The notes under the pieces were generated by a model, which searched no databases, was not told the DNA's origin, and saw nothing but the letters and a program-made list of their open reading frames with translations. From the NCBI GenBank assembly GCA_027625915.1, contig JANTQA010000047.1, positions 19,096,001 to 19,160,000 on the forward strand: a stretch of DNA of 64,000 nucleotides, read 5' to 3'. The position numbers and the translations under genes were made by a program. Positions within the stretch are counted from its first letter, which is position 1. Each line of letters begins with the position of its first letter. The stretch is from Anaeramoeba flamelloides. Taxonomy: Eukaryota > Metamonada > Anaeramoebidae. Below are positions 25,851 through 36,568 of this stretch, piece by piece.

Positions 25851-27049
25851 TGAAAATTCAAATCGATAAAAACTGAAAAAAAATGTTATGTTAAGAAAAA
25901 AATGTTTTTCCAAATCAATAATTAAGATCATTTGACAGACACCACAAAAATAAAAAGGTTGATTTGAAGGTTGTTAATTTGAAGTAGTTGTATTTTTCGT
26001 TTTAGTGGAATAAATAATTCTGATCAAAATGAGTTGTTTTTCTTTAATGATTTCTGAAATAGAACCTTTAATTTGAAAACACCACTCCTCTTTTTTTACT
26101 GGAAACAATTTCCACCACTCTTAAATTTTTTTAAAATATTTAATCGAATTGTGGAAGTTCTCATTTCATTGGTAAATTTCACTGACTATTTTAAAGGTTT
26201 TTCTCCAAAAGCAGAATATCAAAAAAAAAGTTTTTTTAAATTCAAAAATAATTTTTTCAAACTCTCCTTACTGGAAAAGGCAGACAAATATTCTTGATTT
26301 ATTCAAAGAATCTTGATAATAAATTCGATTCTTTACCTGTCTATTAAAGATGTAAAAAAGTTATTATTAGAGTAAGGTAAATAATTAATTTAGTTTTTTT
26401 GAACTAATTTCTTCGATGAGAGAGACTTTATTACTTTTTTTATTTAGCTTTTAGAAAGAAATATTCCATTTTGTTTCTCTTTTTTTGAAAAAGGTTATTT
26501 TTTTGTAAATAACGAGTTTTTATTTTTTTTGTTATCAAGTTTGTAATTCAACAATATTTCAAGAATGGGTCTCACTATTTAACACTGCCAATATCTCTTT
26601 AATGATTTTCATTTCGAATAGAAAGGTAATTGTCAAAACCATAAGTATTCTAAAATTTTATTAGAAAATTCGCAATTTGAAAACATAAAGAATAAAATCA
26701 CAAACTGAGAACTTTGAATTATCTCAATTAGAAACCAAGAAAAAGACCCTGTCTTTGAAAACTAAAGGCTCAAATTTTGATCAGTTTTTTTTTTTTTTAC
26801 ATTTTACTTAGATCTTTTGATGTACTTGTGGTGCATTTTACTCAATTTTTGATCAAATCATTTGCAGAAATTTTTTTTAAAAATTTAGATTAATCTTGAG
26901 AGTTTTGTGTTAAAGGTGTCCTATCAAATAAATTTCAGAGTATATCTGTCAGACAATAAACGAATATAATTTTTATTCTACTTTCATAAAAAAGATTTTT
27001 TCTATATAAGTACTTGCAATTTTTTTAATCTTTACAGTGGCTTAAGGCA

Positions 27050-27320
27050 TTAATTTTCTCTTTTAGAATTGGAAACTTTAATACTTTTTTTTTTTGTTTT
27101 GCTGTGATTTTTTGGAAAGTGAATGAAAAATTTCGATCTTTTTATTTTGGAATTGACTGTATTTAAATCTATTGTTAAAGCCATTGGATCAGAAATATGT
27201 TTTTCTATTCCATTAACTCTTAAAGAGTGATATGTCTTCCAAGGAATTTTCAAAATTTCTTCTTGATCAATAAATAGTTCACAGTTTTTTGACTTTATTG
27301 AAAAATCTATCTCAAACAAA
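27050..27320 (-). CDS. Doubtful exon of an unidentified protein
   Basis: A minus-strand frame of about 90 codons (EIDFSIKSKNCELFIDQEEI, KIPWKTYHSLRVNGIEKH, ending SNSKREN) is open from a plausible acceptor (TTTTTTAAG at 27321) to a stop. It has no ATG of its own, so it would be a last exon. Just upstream lies an A/T-rich segment with a hairpin, and I could not find a partner exon. Composition is protein-like, but no domain is recognised. It could be a gene remnant. Confidence 0.3.
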
Positions 27321-27507
27321 CTTAAAAAAAGGAATGTAAAATATTACTTTTTAAAAAATAATTTATTAGAATTGATCTACAATTTCTTTTTAATTTTAAA
27401 AAATATTTTTTTTTTGGTTTCCATTCTCTCGAAAAATTTACTTCTCAATTGTAATTTTTGAGGTTTTCAAGAACGGTCCTTTTCTTCAGATCTGTTAAAT
27501 TTGTGTC

Positions 27508-27579
27508 TCCCAAACATTAAAATCTTTGTAGTTTCCAACAAAAATATTAAGGAAACTACAAATAATTGCTGTTTGGGAG
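27508..27579. repeat. Short inverted repeat, 72 bp
   Basis: Arms TCTCCCAAACA and TTTGTAGTTTCC on the left are mirrored by GGAAACTACAAA and TGTTTGGGAG on the right, around an A/T loop. It could be a tiny MITE or a transcript hairpin. Confidence 0.75.
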
Positions 27580-28499
27580 TATTTTAATCAAACTTTTCTT
27601 ATTTTAAGCTTTATAAGTAAAAATTTTACTTTGAGAAATATTTTTTCGTGAATTTTTTTCCTGTTATTTTAATAATTAGAATTAACAAAATTTTCATATC
27701 CATATTTCACAATAATTATTTAACTCAAGTTTGAAATTCAATAATTCTTTTAATTTACTCAACTGTTAAGCTTCAATGTTTTTTACTAATGGGGAATATC
27801 TGATTTTTCTGATTATAATTATCTTTAAGGAATTGTTTATTCCTACAATTGCCTAGCAGGAAATTTAACCCTTAAGATAATGTTTATATTTTTTAAATCT
27901 AATTGTAATAAAGTAGATTTTTTATTAAACACAACTAAAAAAATCTAAAGATAAATTTAAAACCTAAATTTTTCGCAAAATGTTAACTAATTGTATTAAA
28001 TTATGTGATTTTAAAGGATATTTCAAGAATTGGGTTGAAAAGAATGAGATTTTTCATTTTTTTTTTAACTTTATAAGTTTGCTATTTAGTAAATTATTTT
28101 CATATTAGTTTTTCTTTAATTGTATGTTGTTGTATTTATGACCTTTTGTAAAAAATCAATATTTTACTATGCTCAAATCCAATTTCATTGGGAAAGGTTG
28201 GTGCAGGATAGAATTGAAAAAACTTTCCAAATTAAAAGTTTGATCAATTCAAGGAAAGTAAATTTACTACAATGGCTTGTTATGAAAAATTCAATGATTA
28301 AAGTGTAAAATTAGCTAATAAAGGAAAATATAATTTTGAGAACATTTTTTCACTTTTGATTCCAATGGGTTTTTTTCATTGTATGCAATTCTTTGATCAT
28401 ACTCATTGGATTCAATTTTTTATTATATTTTTTTTTGGTTAATTTTTAAATATTGAAAATTTTGAAATTAAAATTTTGGACTTATCTTTAATTAATTTT

Positions 28500-28758
28500 T
28501 ACTGTTATTTTCCAATTAATACATGAAAATTTTCATTTCAATTTCCAAAGTAAATTTTGCATAGAAATGTTACAATCAAATTAGAAGAATAAAATTTTTG
28601 TTTTATAGTCAATTAAGGAGGTTTAATTTATTGTCGAAAAATATCATTTCTAAATGATTAGTTAAAGATCTTTGGGCTTTTTTAAACTTATAAACTATAA
28701 CAATATTTTGGAATATGAACTAATAATTTTGATTTTTTAATGAGAAAATAATAGTATT
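28500..28758. mobile_element. Palindromic MITE-like element, copy 2
   Basis: The left arm ACTGTTATTTTCCAATTAAT is mirrored by the right arm AAAAAATGAGAAAATAATAGTATT-type sequence ending at 28758 (diverged). The inner part matches the reverse complement of the 15821-16112 element. Arms are less well kept than in copy 1. Confidence 0.6.
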
Positions 28759-28859
28759 ATTTTTTTTTTTTTTGTGAAAATTAATTAAAAAAACTATAAT
28801 TTTTAGAGTAAAGCGGGTAACCAGAACCAGTAAAAATTCAAGATTTTTTGATAGGTAGA

Positions 28860-29058
28860 CAGCCAGTTCCACTTTTAAGACACAAACTTTCAACAGAAAT
28901 TAAGGTACAATAAAAATCTCAAATTAAGGAAAAAAATTCAGATTCTAGGAAAATAATTTGTGAAAAAAAAAATATTTCGAATTTTATGCCCTTAATTGGA
29001 GATTTTATTGTGCCTTAAATTTCATTGAAAGTTTGTGCTTAAATTTGAAACTGACTGT
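28860..29058. mobile_element. Tc1/mariner-style palindromic MITE, copy 1 of a close pair
   Basis: Almost the whole element is an inverted repeat: CAGTTCCACTTTTAAG...ACAAACTTTCAAC on the left, and GTTGAAAGTTTG...CTTAAAAGTGGAACTG-type sequence on the right. The right end reads GAAACTGACTGTA, i.e. TACAGTCAGTTTC when flipped, the usual TA-CAG terminus. Confidence 0.75.
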
Positions 29059-29115
29059 ATAACATTTGGGACGAGGCAATTGCGGTGAGAAATATTTTTT
29101 TGGATATTGTACATA

Positions 29116-29312
29116 TATTCAGTTCCACTTTTAAGGCTCAAACTTTCAACGGAATTTTAGGTACAATAAAAATCTAAAATTAAGGTACAAAATCCAGATT
29201 CTAATAAAATAAATTGGAAAAAAAAAAAATGAAAATTTTGTGCCTTAATTTGAGATTTTATTGTGCCTTAAATTTTGTTGAAAGTTTGAGCCTTAAAAGT
29301 GGAACTGATTGT
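29116..29312. mobile_element. Tc1/mariner-style palindromic MITE, copy 2 of a close pair
   Basis: Same family and orientation-neutral palindrome as the copy about 60 bp upstream. The arms here are better preserved: CAGTTCCACTTTTAAGGC is matched by GCCTTAAAAGTGGAACTG, followed by paired GGTACAATAAAAATCT / AGATTTTATTGTGCC. About 90 bp per arm. Non-coding. Confidence 0.8.
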
Positions 29313-29990
29313 AGTATTTTTGTAGTAATTTATATTTGTGTAGAATACCATTAAAAACGAATTAATTATAAATTGATATGTTATACAAATCTCTAAAAAT
29401 CAAACAGTCAAAAAAAAAATGAAATTTTTAGAACACAATGACAAAATAAGGATATTCAATTTCCAATTCAAATTATTAGAATATATAATTTCAATATAAC
29501 TATGTAAGCTTTTTGTGTCGATCTTTGGTGCTTTTGGTGATCTCAAAGATAATATTTTTTTCATTTCTCAAATGAGAGTTTGATCACCAAAGGTTATAAA
29601 ATCTTTAATTAGTCAAATAGCGTCTGTTGCAAAATTAACCGGTATTTGGTTTAAATCAAATTAAATTGAAGGTTTACTTAAAGAAAACAATTTATTGTTA
29701 AAATGGAGAAATTTAACCTTTGGGTGTATAAAATAAGAAAGTATTGGAGTTTTTTTTTGGAAGAATTTGAATTTTTAAAATTGAGAATGCTTTTGGAACT
29801 TTTTTTTTAAATTGAATTTTTTGTATATTTTTAACTTATTTTTTAGATATAGAATTTTTTGTAAATGAGATCCTATAAAACGTTTTTGATTGTTTGGGGT
29901 GCTTCAAAAGAGAAGTTGAAGAATCTTTTGGATTTTTTTTTTGGTTAATTGAATTTTTTGATAATGAAATTTAATGATATTTTTTTTTTG

Positions 29991-30863
29991 TTACCATTGG
30001 GAAAAAAATGTGGGTCATTAAAAAAAATTGGGTCAGTCAAAAATTTGTTTTCGTTTTTTAAATAGTAAATATTAGCAAAATGATTTTTGATCAAAGTAAA
30101 ATTTTATGAACAAATCTTACATTTGAGAAAAACCTAAGTCACTATCAATAATAATTTTCAAAGGCAAACTTAAATTGTTGCATTTTAACCTTTTAGAATT
30201 ACTGTGGAACTCTAAAAAACAAAAAATTGATTTTTAATTGTCAACTTTACCAAAAATAAGAGAAATATTTAATAGGAAATATTAAAATCTATTAATTCAA
30301 TAAGATATTTATCATTGTTAATGAACGCAAATTTATCACGGTTAATCTTAAATAACCTTTTAAATCAAATTGAATTATAAAATCTTCCAATGAAAGATGT
30401 TTTTTTCGAAAGAGGTTGTTTTCCACTAATGTTTTACAATCAAAACTTCAAAATACCGAAATATCAAGATTTCAGAAACCATTTAAATTCTTAAAATCCC
30501 CTTAGACAAACCTTAATTTAAAACGGTTATTAATTTTTGGTCTTCCCAAACAATGATTAACTAGATCTTGGAATGTAATCTAATAAAAAAAATCAACATT
30601 TTTAGTAAAGTTTACAATTAAAAATAAATTTTTGTTTTTTAGAGTTCCACAGTAATTCTATAAGCACAAAATGCAACGAAATAATTTTGCCTTTGAAAAT
30701 TATTATTGATAGTGACTTTGGTTTTTCTTAAATGTAAGATTTGTTCAAAAAATTTTACTTTGATCAAAAATCATTTTGCTAATATTTACTATTTAAAAAA
30801 CGAAAACAAATTTTTGACTGACCCAATTTTTTTTAATGTCCCAAATTTTTTTCACAATGGTTA
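29991..30863. mobile_element. Foldback element with about 267-bp inverted arms
   Basis: The left arm 29991-30257 (TTACCATTGGGAAAAAAATG ...) is the inverted copy of the right arm 30598-30863 (... AAATTTTTTTCACAATGGTTAA). Shared internal blocks include TGGGTCAGTCAAAAATTTG / CAAATTTTTGACTGACCCA and GATTTTTGATCAAAGTAAA / TTTACTTTGATCAAAAATC. The unique centre (30258-30597) has no open frame of note. No target duplication is certain. It is a non-autonomous DNA-transposon type element. Confidence 0.8.
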
Positions 30864-33292
30864 ATTTTATTTTTTGCAAATTGACAATTCTTTAGAGATT
30901 ATTTTTTGTTATTTTGATTCATTTGCTATGAATTCTTTTTTTTTTTTTTTTATTTTTTTTTACTTTTTATTTTGCCAGTCAAAAAGAAGACAAAACTATA
31001 ATCATCCTTTTGGTGTCGAGTCATATATTGAGTTAGGGGTAAATCAGTTACAAGTGACTATACCCCAAAAGAAAAACACATTGTTGAAAAAAAATAGAAT
31101 ATGTTTTTTTGTTTTGTGGCATTAGTCAAAATGAAAAGTGAAAGACTAGATTCCGACCCCCAATGGTGTTGAGTTATTCTGTTATTTCACTTTCATTTTT
31201 AAAAAAAGAATTTTCATTCTGAAGAAATTTGGTAACAAGAAAAAAAAAACATTTTTTGTCATCTTTACCTTTTCACATACACTTTTTTTGTTTCTTTTTC
31301 TATGAAAAGGAAAACGAAAAACAACAAACAAAATAATTGCTAAAAAGGTTTTTTTGGATTTCCAAGTGCAATTTCAAATTCGGGGGCATTTCGAACTTGT
31401 AAAAGTGGTTGCAAAAATACCAAAAAAAGTAAGAGGGATCAAGGTGGGTTCAGGAAATTGAAATGGAAATTCTAAAATATTAAAATCAAATTTTCGCATG
31501 ATCTAACAAGTTAAAAATTGTGAAAATTGTTGAAATTGTGAAATTTTCACATTTTTACTTAAAGAAATTCTTCTTGGGCAAATATTACTTGGATTACATT
31601 ACTCTTTCAAGGGCGATTGTATATCTTATTTCACTGTTTTCTCCTAAAAACGTAGCCCTTAAAAATTATAATTTGTATATAGGTTTATTTCCAGGTACAC
31701 TGCTTATTTTATTACTGTAGTAATCAAAACAATATATGCACAAAGTATATAGTCCATATTTCATGATTAAAACAGGTTACTTTTTTTTTTATTGTTACAA
31801 TTCATTATCTAATTCGCTGTCCAATAATATAATTCTAGTAAAATATATTTTGTAGGTAAAATCATAGATCTTGAAGTAAAATTTGAAATTATGTAACGAA
31901 TTTATTGAAAATTTTCGTAATTTTCTTGATTTTTTGAAATCGATGATTTTTGGTATGATGAAAATTTATATCAAAAATTACGATAATTATCGAAAAAAAT
32001 TTTTAATTTAATTCTTCATTTTTTAGAGTTAAGTATTTCTTTTTTTTAATTTTAAAATTTTATAAACAAATACCATAATTACTTATTGGTTTATTATCAG
32101 TTTTTTTGATCAATTAATGTCTAGGTTTCAATAACTAAAAAACAATAACATGATATTTATTTTGAAAAGATTGATTAAATTTTTCTTTACAGGTTTTTTT
32201 TATGACAATGTACTACCAACAGCCAAAAAAAAAACATGTTCAGTTTTTATTACCAATGTATCAAATTATCATCTGTTGATTTTTTTTTTTCATGCCCTAA
32301 TCTTACCTTAAATTCAGTTCCCAATGATGTAACTTTGAAGAAATCAATTGTGACGATTAAACTCCTTGATGTTTTCAGTAAATTTGAAAATATGAATGAA
32401 GATTGTTCAGAATTTTTCGTAATTTTTACAAAATTTGATTATTTCATCTTTTTTAAATGAAAAAAAAATTATTCAAAAAACGTTAAATTTTGAGAGTAAA
32501 TTTTGAATTTTGATCCTTTCAATGTTGTTTGGATTTGTTTTTTCTTAATTTCAATTAAGAACCGAATACCATATTACTTAATCTTTACTGAGATTTTCTT
32601 TAATTCTTTTCATGAGTTGATTTTTTGTAAAAAGAAACCGTACCATACAACCAAAACACCTCTTTACCAAAAATGTTCGGACGGTTTAATTCGGAGTAGA
32701 CTCTTTATTTGGTGTTAAACTAACCTTTAAAAAAAAAAGGTTTTTTTTTCTCCAAATTGAATAATAACCAAATGAAAATTAATTGGAAACTTTTTTTTTT
32801 TCCTAATTTTTGAATGAAGTTTTATCTTTGAATAAAAGGTAGGTTTTGCAAAAAATCAAATTTTTAATAGAAAGGTGAAAATAAAATATGATAAAACACG
32901 AAAGAATTTTGACTCAAAAATTAGAGGAAATTGATTGTATTTCAAAAAATGGTGTTTTATTAGTTTGCTTATCGAAATTCAGATTTTTGTCAAAATAGAA
33001 AAAAAAAATTTTTAAAATAATGAGTGTATGAAGTTAATAAGCTAGCGTTAAACGGTACACAATTGTTTAAGAAAGTTTGTATGAAAAAAAAAAAAGCAAA
33101 GCTATCGATTCAGTCAAAAATTAGAATAAATAACAATAAACTTACTAAACAAAAAAACTAACCACAAAAAAAAACATATAGAAATGAAATACCTTTACTA
33201 AATTTTTGATCAAAAGAATTAAGAGTAAAATTAAAAAAAATTTATATTCATTTTTTTCTTTTAAATCTTTTTGTATTTCAATTTTCACAACA

Positions 33293-35697
33293 ATGAAAAA
33301 ATTAATTAATCTTAAATCACCTGTCCCATCAGACATTGATGTCTCACAATCACTCAAATTATGGCCAATCAGAAGAATTGCACAATCTGTTGGAATTCAA
33401 GACAACGAATTAGAGCTTCATGGCGATAGTCGTGGAAGAATCAAATTAGATGTACTTGAACGATTAAAAAATAAGCCAAATGGTAAATATGTACTTGTCA
33501 CTGGAATTAACCCAACCCCATTCGGTGAAGGAAAAACAACAACATCTGTTGGTTTGTCTCAATCCATTGGCGCACATTTAAACAAAAAGGTTTTCACTTG
33601 TCTTCGTTGCCCATCAAGAGGCCCAACTTTTGGAATCAGTAAAAATTTTCATTTAAATTTTTTTTTTCTCCTTTTTTTTTTCTTTTTTCTTTTTATTTTT
33701 TATTTATTTTTTTATGTTATTTTTCTTTTTTATTTTTTTCGTTCCTTCTTGTGCTTCTTTCTTCTTTTTTTTTTGTTTCTTCTTTCCTTTCTTTTTCAAA
33801 AATTACAAAAAGTTCTAACGAATTTGCTTTTATACATAATTTTACTTTTTTTTTTCTTCTTTTCATTCGAAAAAAAATATTCGACCAACTTTTTTATTTT
33901 TGAAAAATTTTGCATTTTTTTTTTTGTCAAGATAATCTTCTCTTGGAAAAAGAAAAATAAAAAGTTCCAAAAAACAAAATTATGGGTAAAATAAGAATTA
34001 AAAATCTAATTACAATAAAAACTGTCAGAATTTTTATTTTTTTTGACCTACCATACTTTAAAAAATTACTCATTACCAAAACTTTTTTCCCTTACTCAAA
34101 TAAACACAAAATTACAAATATTTCTCAAAAAAAAAAAAAACACAAAACAAAAAACAAACAAATAAAACAAAAAATAGAGGGTGGAGCAGCAGGTGGAGGA
34201 TACTCACAAGTTATCCCTATGGAAACATTCAATCTTGATGTTCCAGATATCGATGCAGTTGCCATTGCAAATAATTTATTATCTGCTGCCATTGACACAA
34301 GGATGTTCCACGAAAGGACCCAAACCAACAAGGGTCTTTTCAAAAGACTTTGTCCCGCGGACAAAAAAGGAGAAAGATTTTTCACCAAGGCTATGATCTC
34401 ACGCCTCACAAAGTTAGGAATTCACAAGACAAACCCAAACGATCTTACCAAGGAAGAAATTGCCGATTTTGTCAGACTTGACTTGGATCCAGAAACCATC
34501 TCATGGAGACGTGTTGTCGATGTTAACGATCGATTCCTGAGAGGAATCACTGTTGGAAATGGTCCAAAGGAAAGAGGACAAATCAGATCAACTGGATTTG
34601 ATATTGCTGTTGCCTCCGAGTGTATGGTCATTTTGGCACTTTCCAATTCCTTACATGACATGAGAGAAAGGATGGGCAAAATCGTCGTTGGCCTGAGCAA
34701 AAAGGGCGTCCCAATCACCGCCGAGGATATTGGCGCTGCAGGTGCCATGACCGTCCTTATGAAGGAGTCACTCAAGCCAAGCTTGATGCAAACCCTTGAA
34801 AGAACACCAGTTCTTGTCCACGCCGGTCCATTTGCTAACATTGCTCATGGAAACTCTTCGATCATTGCAGATAAAATCGCATTGAAATTAGTCGGAGAAG
34901 ACGGTTACGTCGTCACTGAAGCAGGCTTTGGTGCCGATTGCGGAGCAGAGAAATTCTTCAACATCAAGTGTCGATCAAGTGGATTGGTACCAAATTGTTC
35001 CGTCATTGTCGCCACAGCAAGAGCCCTGAAACACCACGGTGGCGCATCACTCAAGGAATGTAAAGAAACCAACGTTGAAGCCCTCAAAAAGGGTGTTGTC
35101 AATCTTGTCAAGCATGTTGAAAACATGAAGAAATTCGGTGTCCCAGTCGTCGTCGCCTTAAACAGATTCCACACAGACACAGACGAAGAGTGTGACGTCA
35201 TTCTTAACGCAGCAATGGGCGCCGGTGCCTTTGATGCTGTAATCTCAGACCATTTCTCGAAAGGCGGCCTTGGTGCTGTCAACCTTGCCAAGTCTGTCGA
35301 AAGAGCCTGTAAACAAAAATCAGATTTCAAATTCCTTTACGATCTTGATCAACCAATCAAAAAGAAAATTGGAATCATCGCACGAGAAATCTATGGTGCT
35401 GATGGCGTTGACTATCTTAATGACACAAACGAAAAAATTGAGGAATACGAAAAAAATGGATTCGGTAACTTGCCAATTTGCGTCGCTAAAACTCAATACT
35501 CATTCAGCCACGACGCCAAATTACTCGGTAGACCTTCAGGATTCAGAATCCCAGTCGAAGATATCAGAGCCAGTGTAGGCGCAGGATTCGTTTTCCCTAT
35601 TCTTGGTGCAATCTCGACAATGCCAGGTCTTCCAACCAGACCAGCCTACTATAACGTAGATGTTGATGAAAAAGGAAATATTCTTGGTCTCTTTTAA
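33293..35697 (+). CDS. Formate-tetrahydrofolate ligase (monofunctional)
   Basis: ATP + formate + THF gives 10-formyl-THF + ADP + Pi, feeding purine synthesis and one-carbon metabolism. Exons are 33293-33638 and 34178-35697, joined at [17 protein letters not shown] (residues 110-126), for 621 residues, the size of the eukaryotic synthetase. Start chosen at ATG 33293, just before [14 protein letters not shown], which aligns with the PSPVPSDI start of MTHFD1's synthetase domain. Motifs: P-loop GEGKTTT (78-84), [61 protein letters not shown] and the C-terminal [17 protein letters not shown]. No dehydrogenase/cyclohydrolase domain is attached, unlike animal MTHFD1. Exon 2 is far richer in G+C than its surroundings and uses many C-ending codons, suggesting strong expression or a different origin. 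Confidence 0.96.
33639..34177 (+). other. Intron of the formate-tetrahydrofolate ligase gene
   Basis: This 539-nt intron (GTAAAA...AATAG) starts as an almost pure pyrimidine stretch (33655-33860) and ends adenine-rich. It splits a Lys codon (A|AG). A reading frame runs on into it from exon 1, but the encoded Phe/Leu strings are not homologous to the enzyme. Confidence 0.93.
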
Positions 35698-36169
35698 ATC
35701 ATTTTTTTTTTATCACTTTTGATTTTTATTTTTTTTATAATTTTTTTTTTTTTTTTATTATTATTGTTGTTATTTGCTTGTGGAATAAATTTTATTTTAT
35801 TTTACAAAAATATTATAAAATTATTTATTATTAAAGTTATTTTAAATATCATTAAAATAATTTTTTTTTTTTGATTTAAATTTTCCATTCAATCTAGTTT
35901 TAGTTGAATTAGAATTTAGTGAGTTGACACATTCACAATTAAATTTCTCTAAAATTTAATAATAAAAATAATTTATTTACCTTTTGATTTTTTAGATATT
36001 TTGAAAAATTTATTTTTTTTTTTTTTATACAAATTTTTTTTCTCAATTCTAAACCAATAATCTAAATAGAGTTGAAATTATTTTGCTGAATGATCGAGTT
36101 ATTACTGTAAAAAATTTTTTAATTATTGAAAAAAAATATTTTTTTAGCAACTTTTATGATTGCCAAATA

Positions 36170-36568
36170 CAGTCAATCCAAAGCTACAGTGAAAATTTAT
36201 CAAAATCAAATTTTGATGTTGATATACTTTTTTAAAAAGTTGAATCTGAGAATAACAAAGCTCATTTTGAAAAAAAAAATTCTTTAATGGGATAATATTC
36301 AAGAATTTTTTCTGATTTTCAAAAAAATAGGTTTTCAGAACCCAAAATGACTCTAAACTTCAAAAATTCATTAAGAAAAGACATAAAAGTTACTCTAAAA
36401 AATGAATTTATTTTTCGATCACATTAGAAGAATATTTTTCATATCAACTCATTTATAAAAAAATATTTTTAATATGAGCTTTCTTATTCTTATATTCTTA
36501 GATTTAAAAATACATATCAAAATCAAATTTTGATATTGATAAAATTTCAGGTAGCCTTGGAACAGCTG
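36170..36568. mobile_element. TA-flanked MITE with CAGTCAATCC / GGAACAGCTG ends
   Basis: The left end CAGTCAATCCAAAGCTACAG and the reverse complement of the right end (CAGCTGTTCCAAGGCTACCTG) are diverged inverted repeats. They continue into GAAAATTTATCAAAATCAAATTTTGAT on the left and its mirror on the right. Both ends are flanked by TA, as expected of Tc1/mariner insertions. 399 bp, non-coding. Confidence 0.72.

Larger units (their letters stand above)
25851..33292. other. Intergenic region rich in inverted-repeat elements
   Basis: This 7.4 kb stretch has no confident gene, only a doubtful exon at 27050-27320 (-). It holds a short perfect-armed hairpin (27508-27579), a palindromic element (28500-28758), twin palindromes (28860-29312) and a large foldback element (29991-30863). 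Short frames at 30988-31125 and 31340-31440 have protein-like composition but no recognisable motif. Confidence 0.6.

Noticed and set aside
33650-34177. Reading frames that extend each formate ligase exon into the gap
   Set aside because: The gap is a GT-AG intron: the flanking exons join in phase at the invariant GPTFGIKGGAAGGG, and the extensions are low-complexity.
34125-35330. Long antisense frames over the formate ligase gene
   Set aside because: High-GC codon bias keeps the opposite strand open; no homology or start context.
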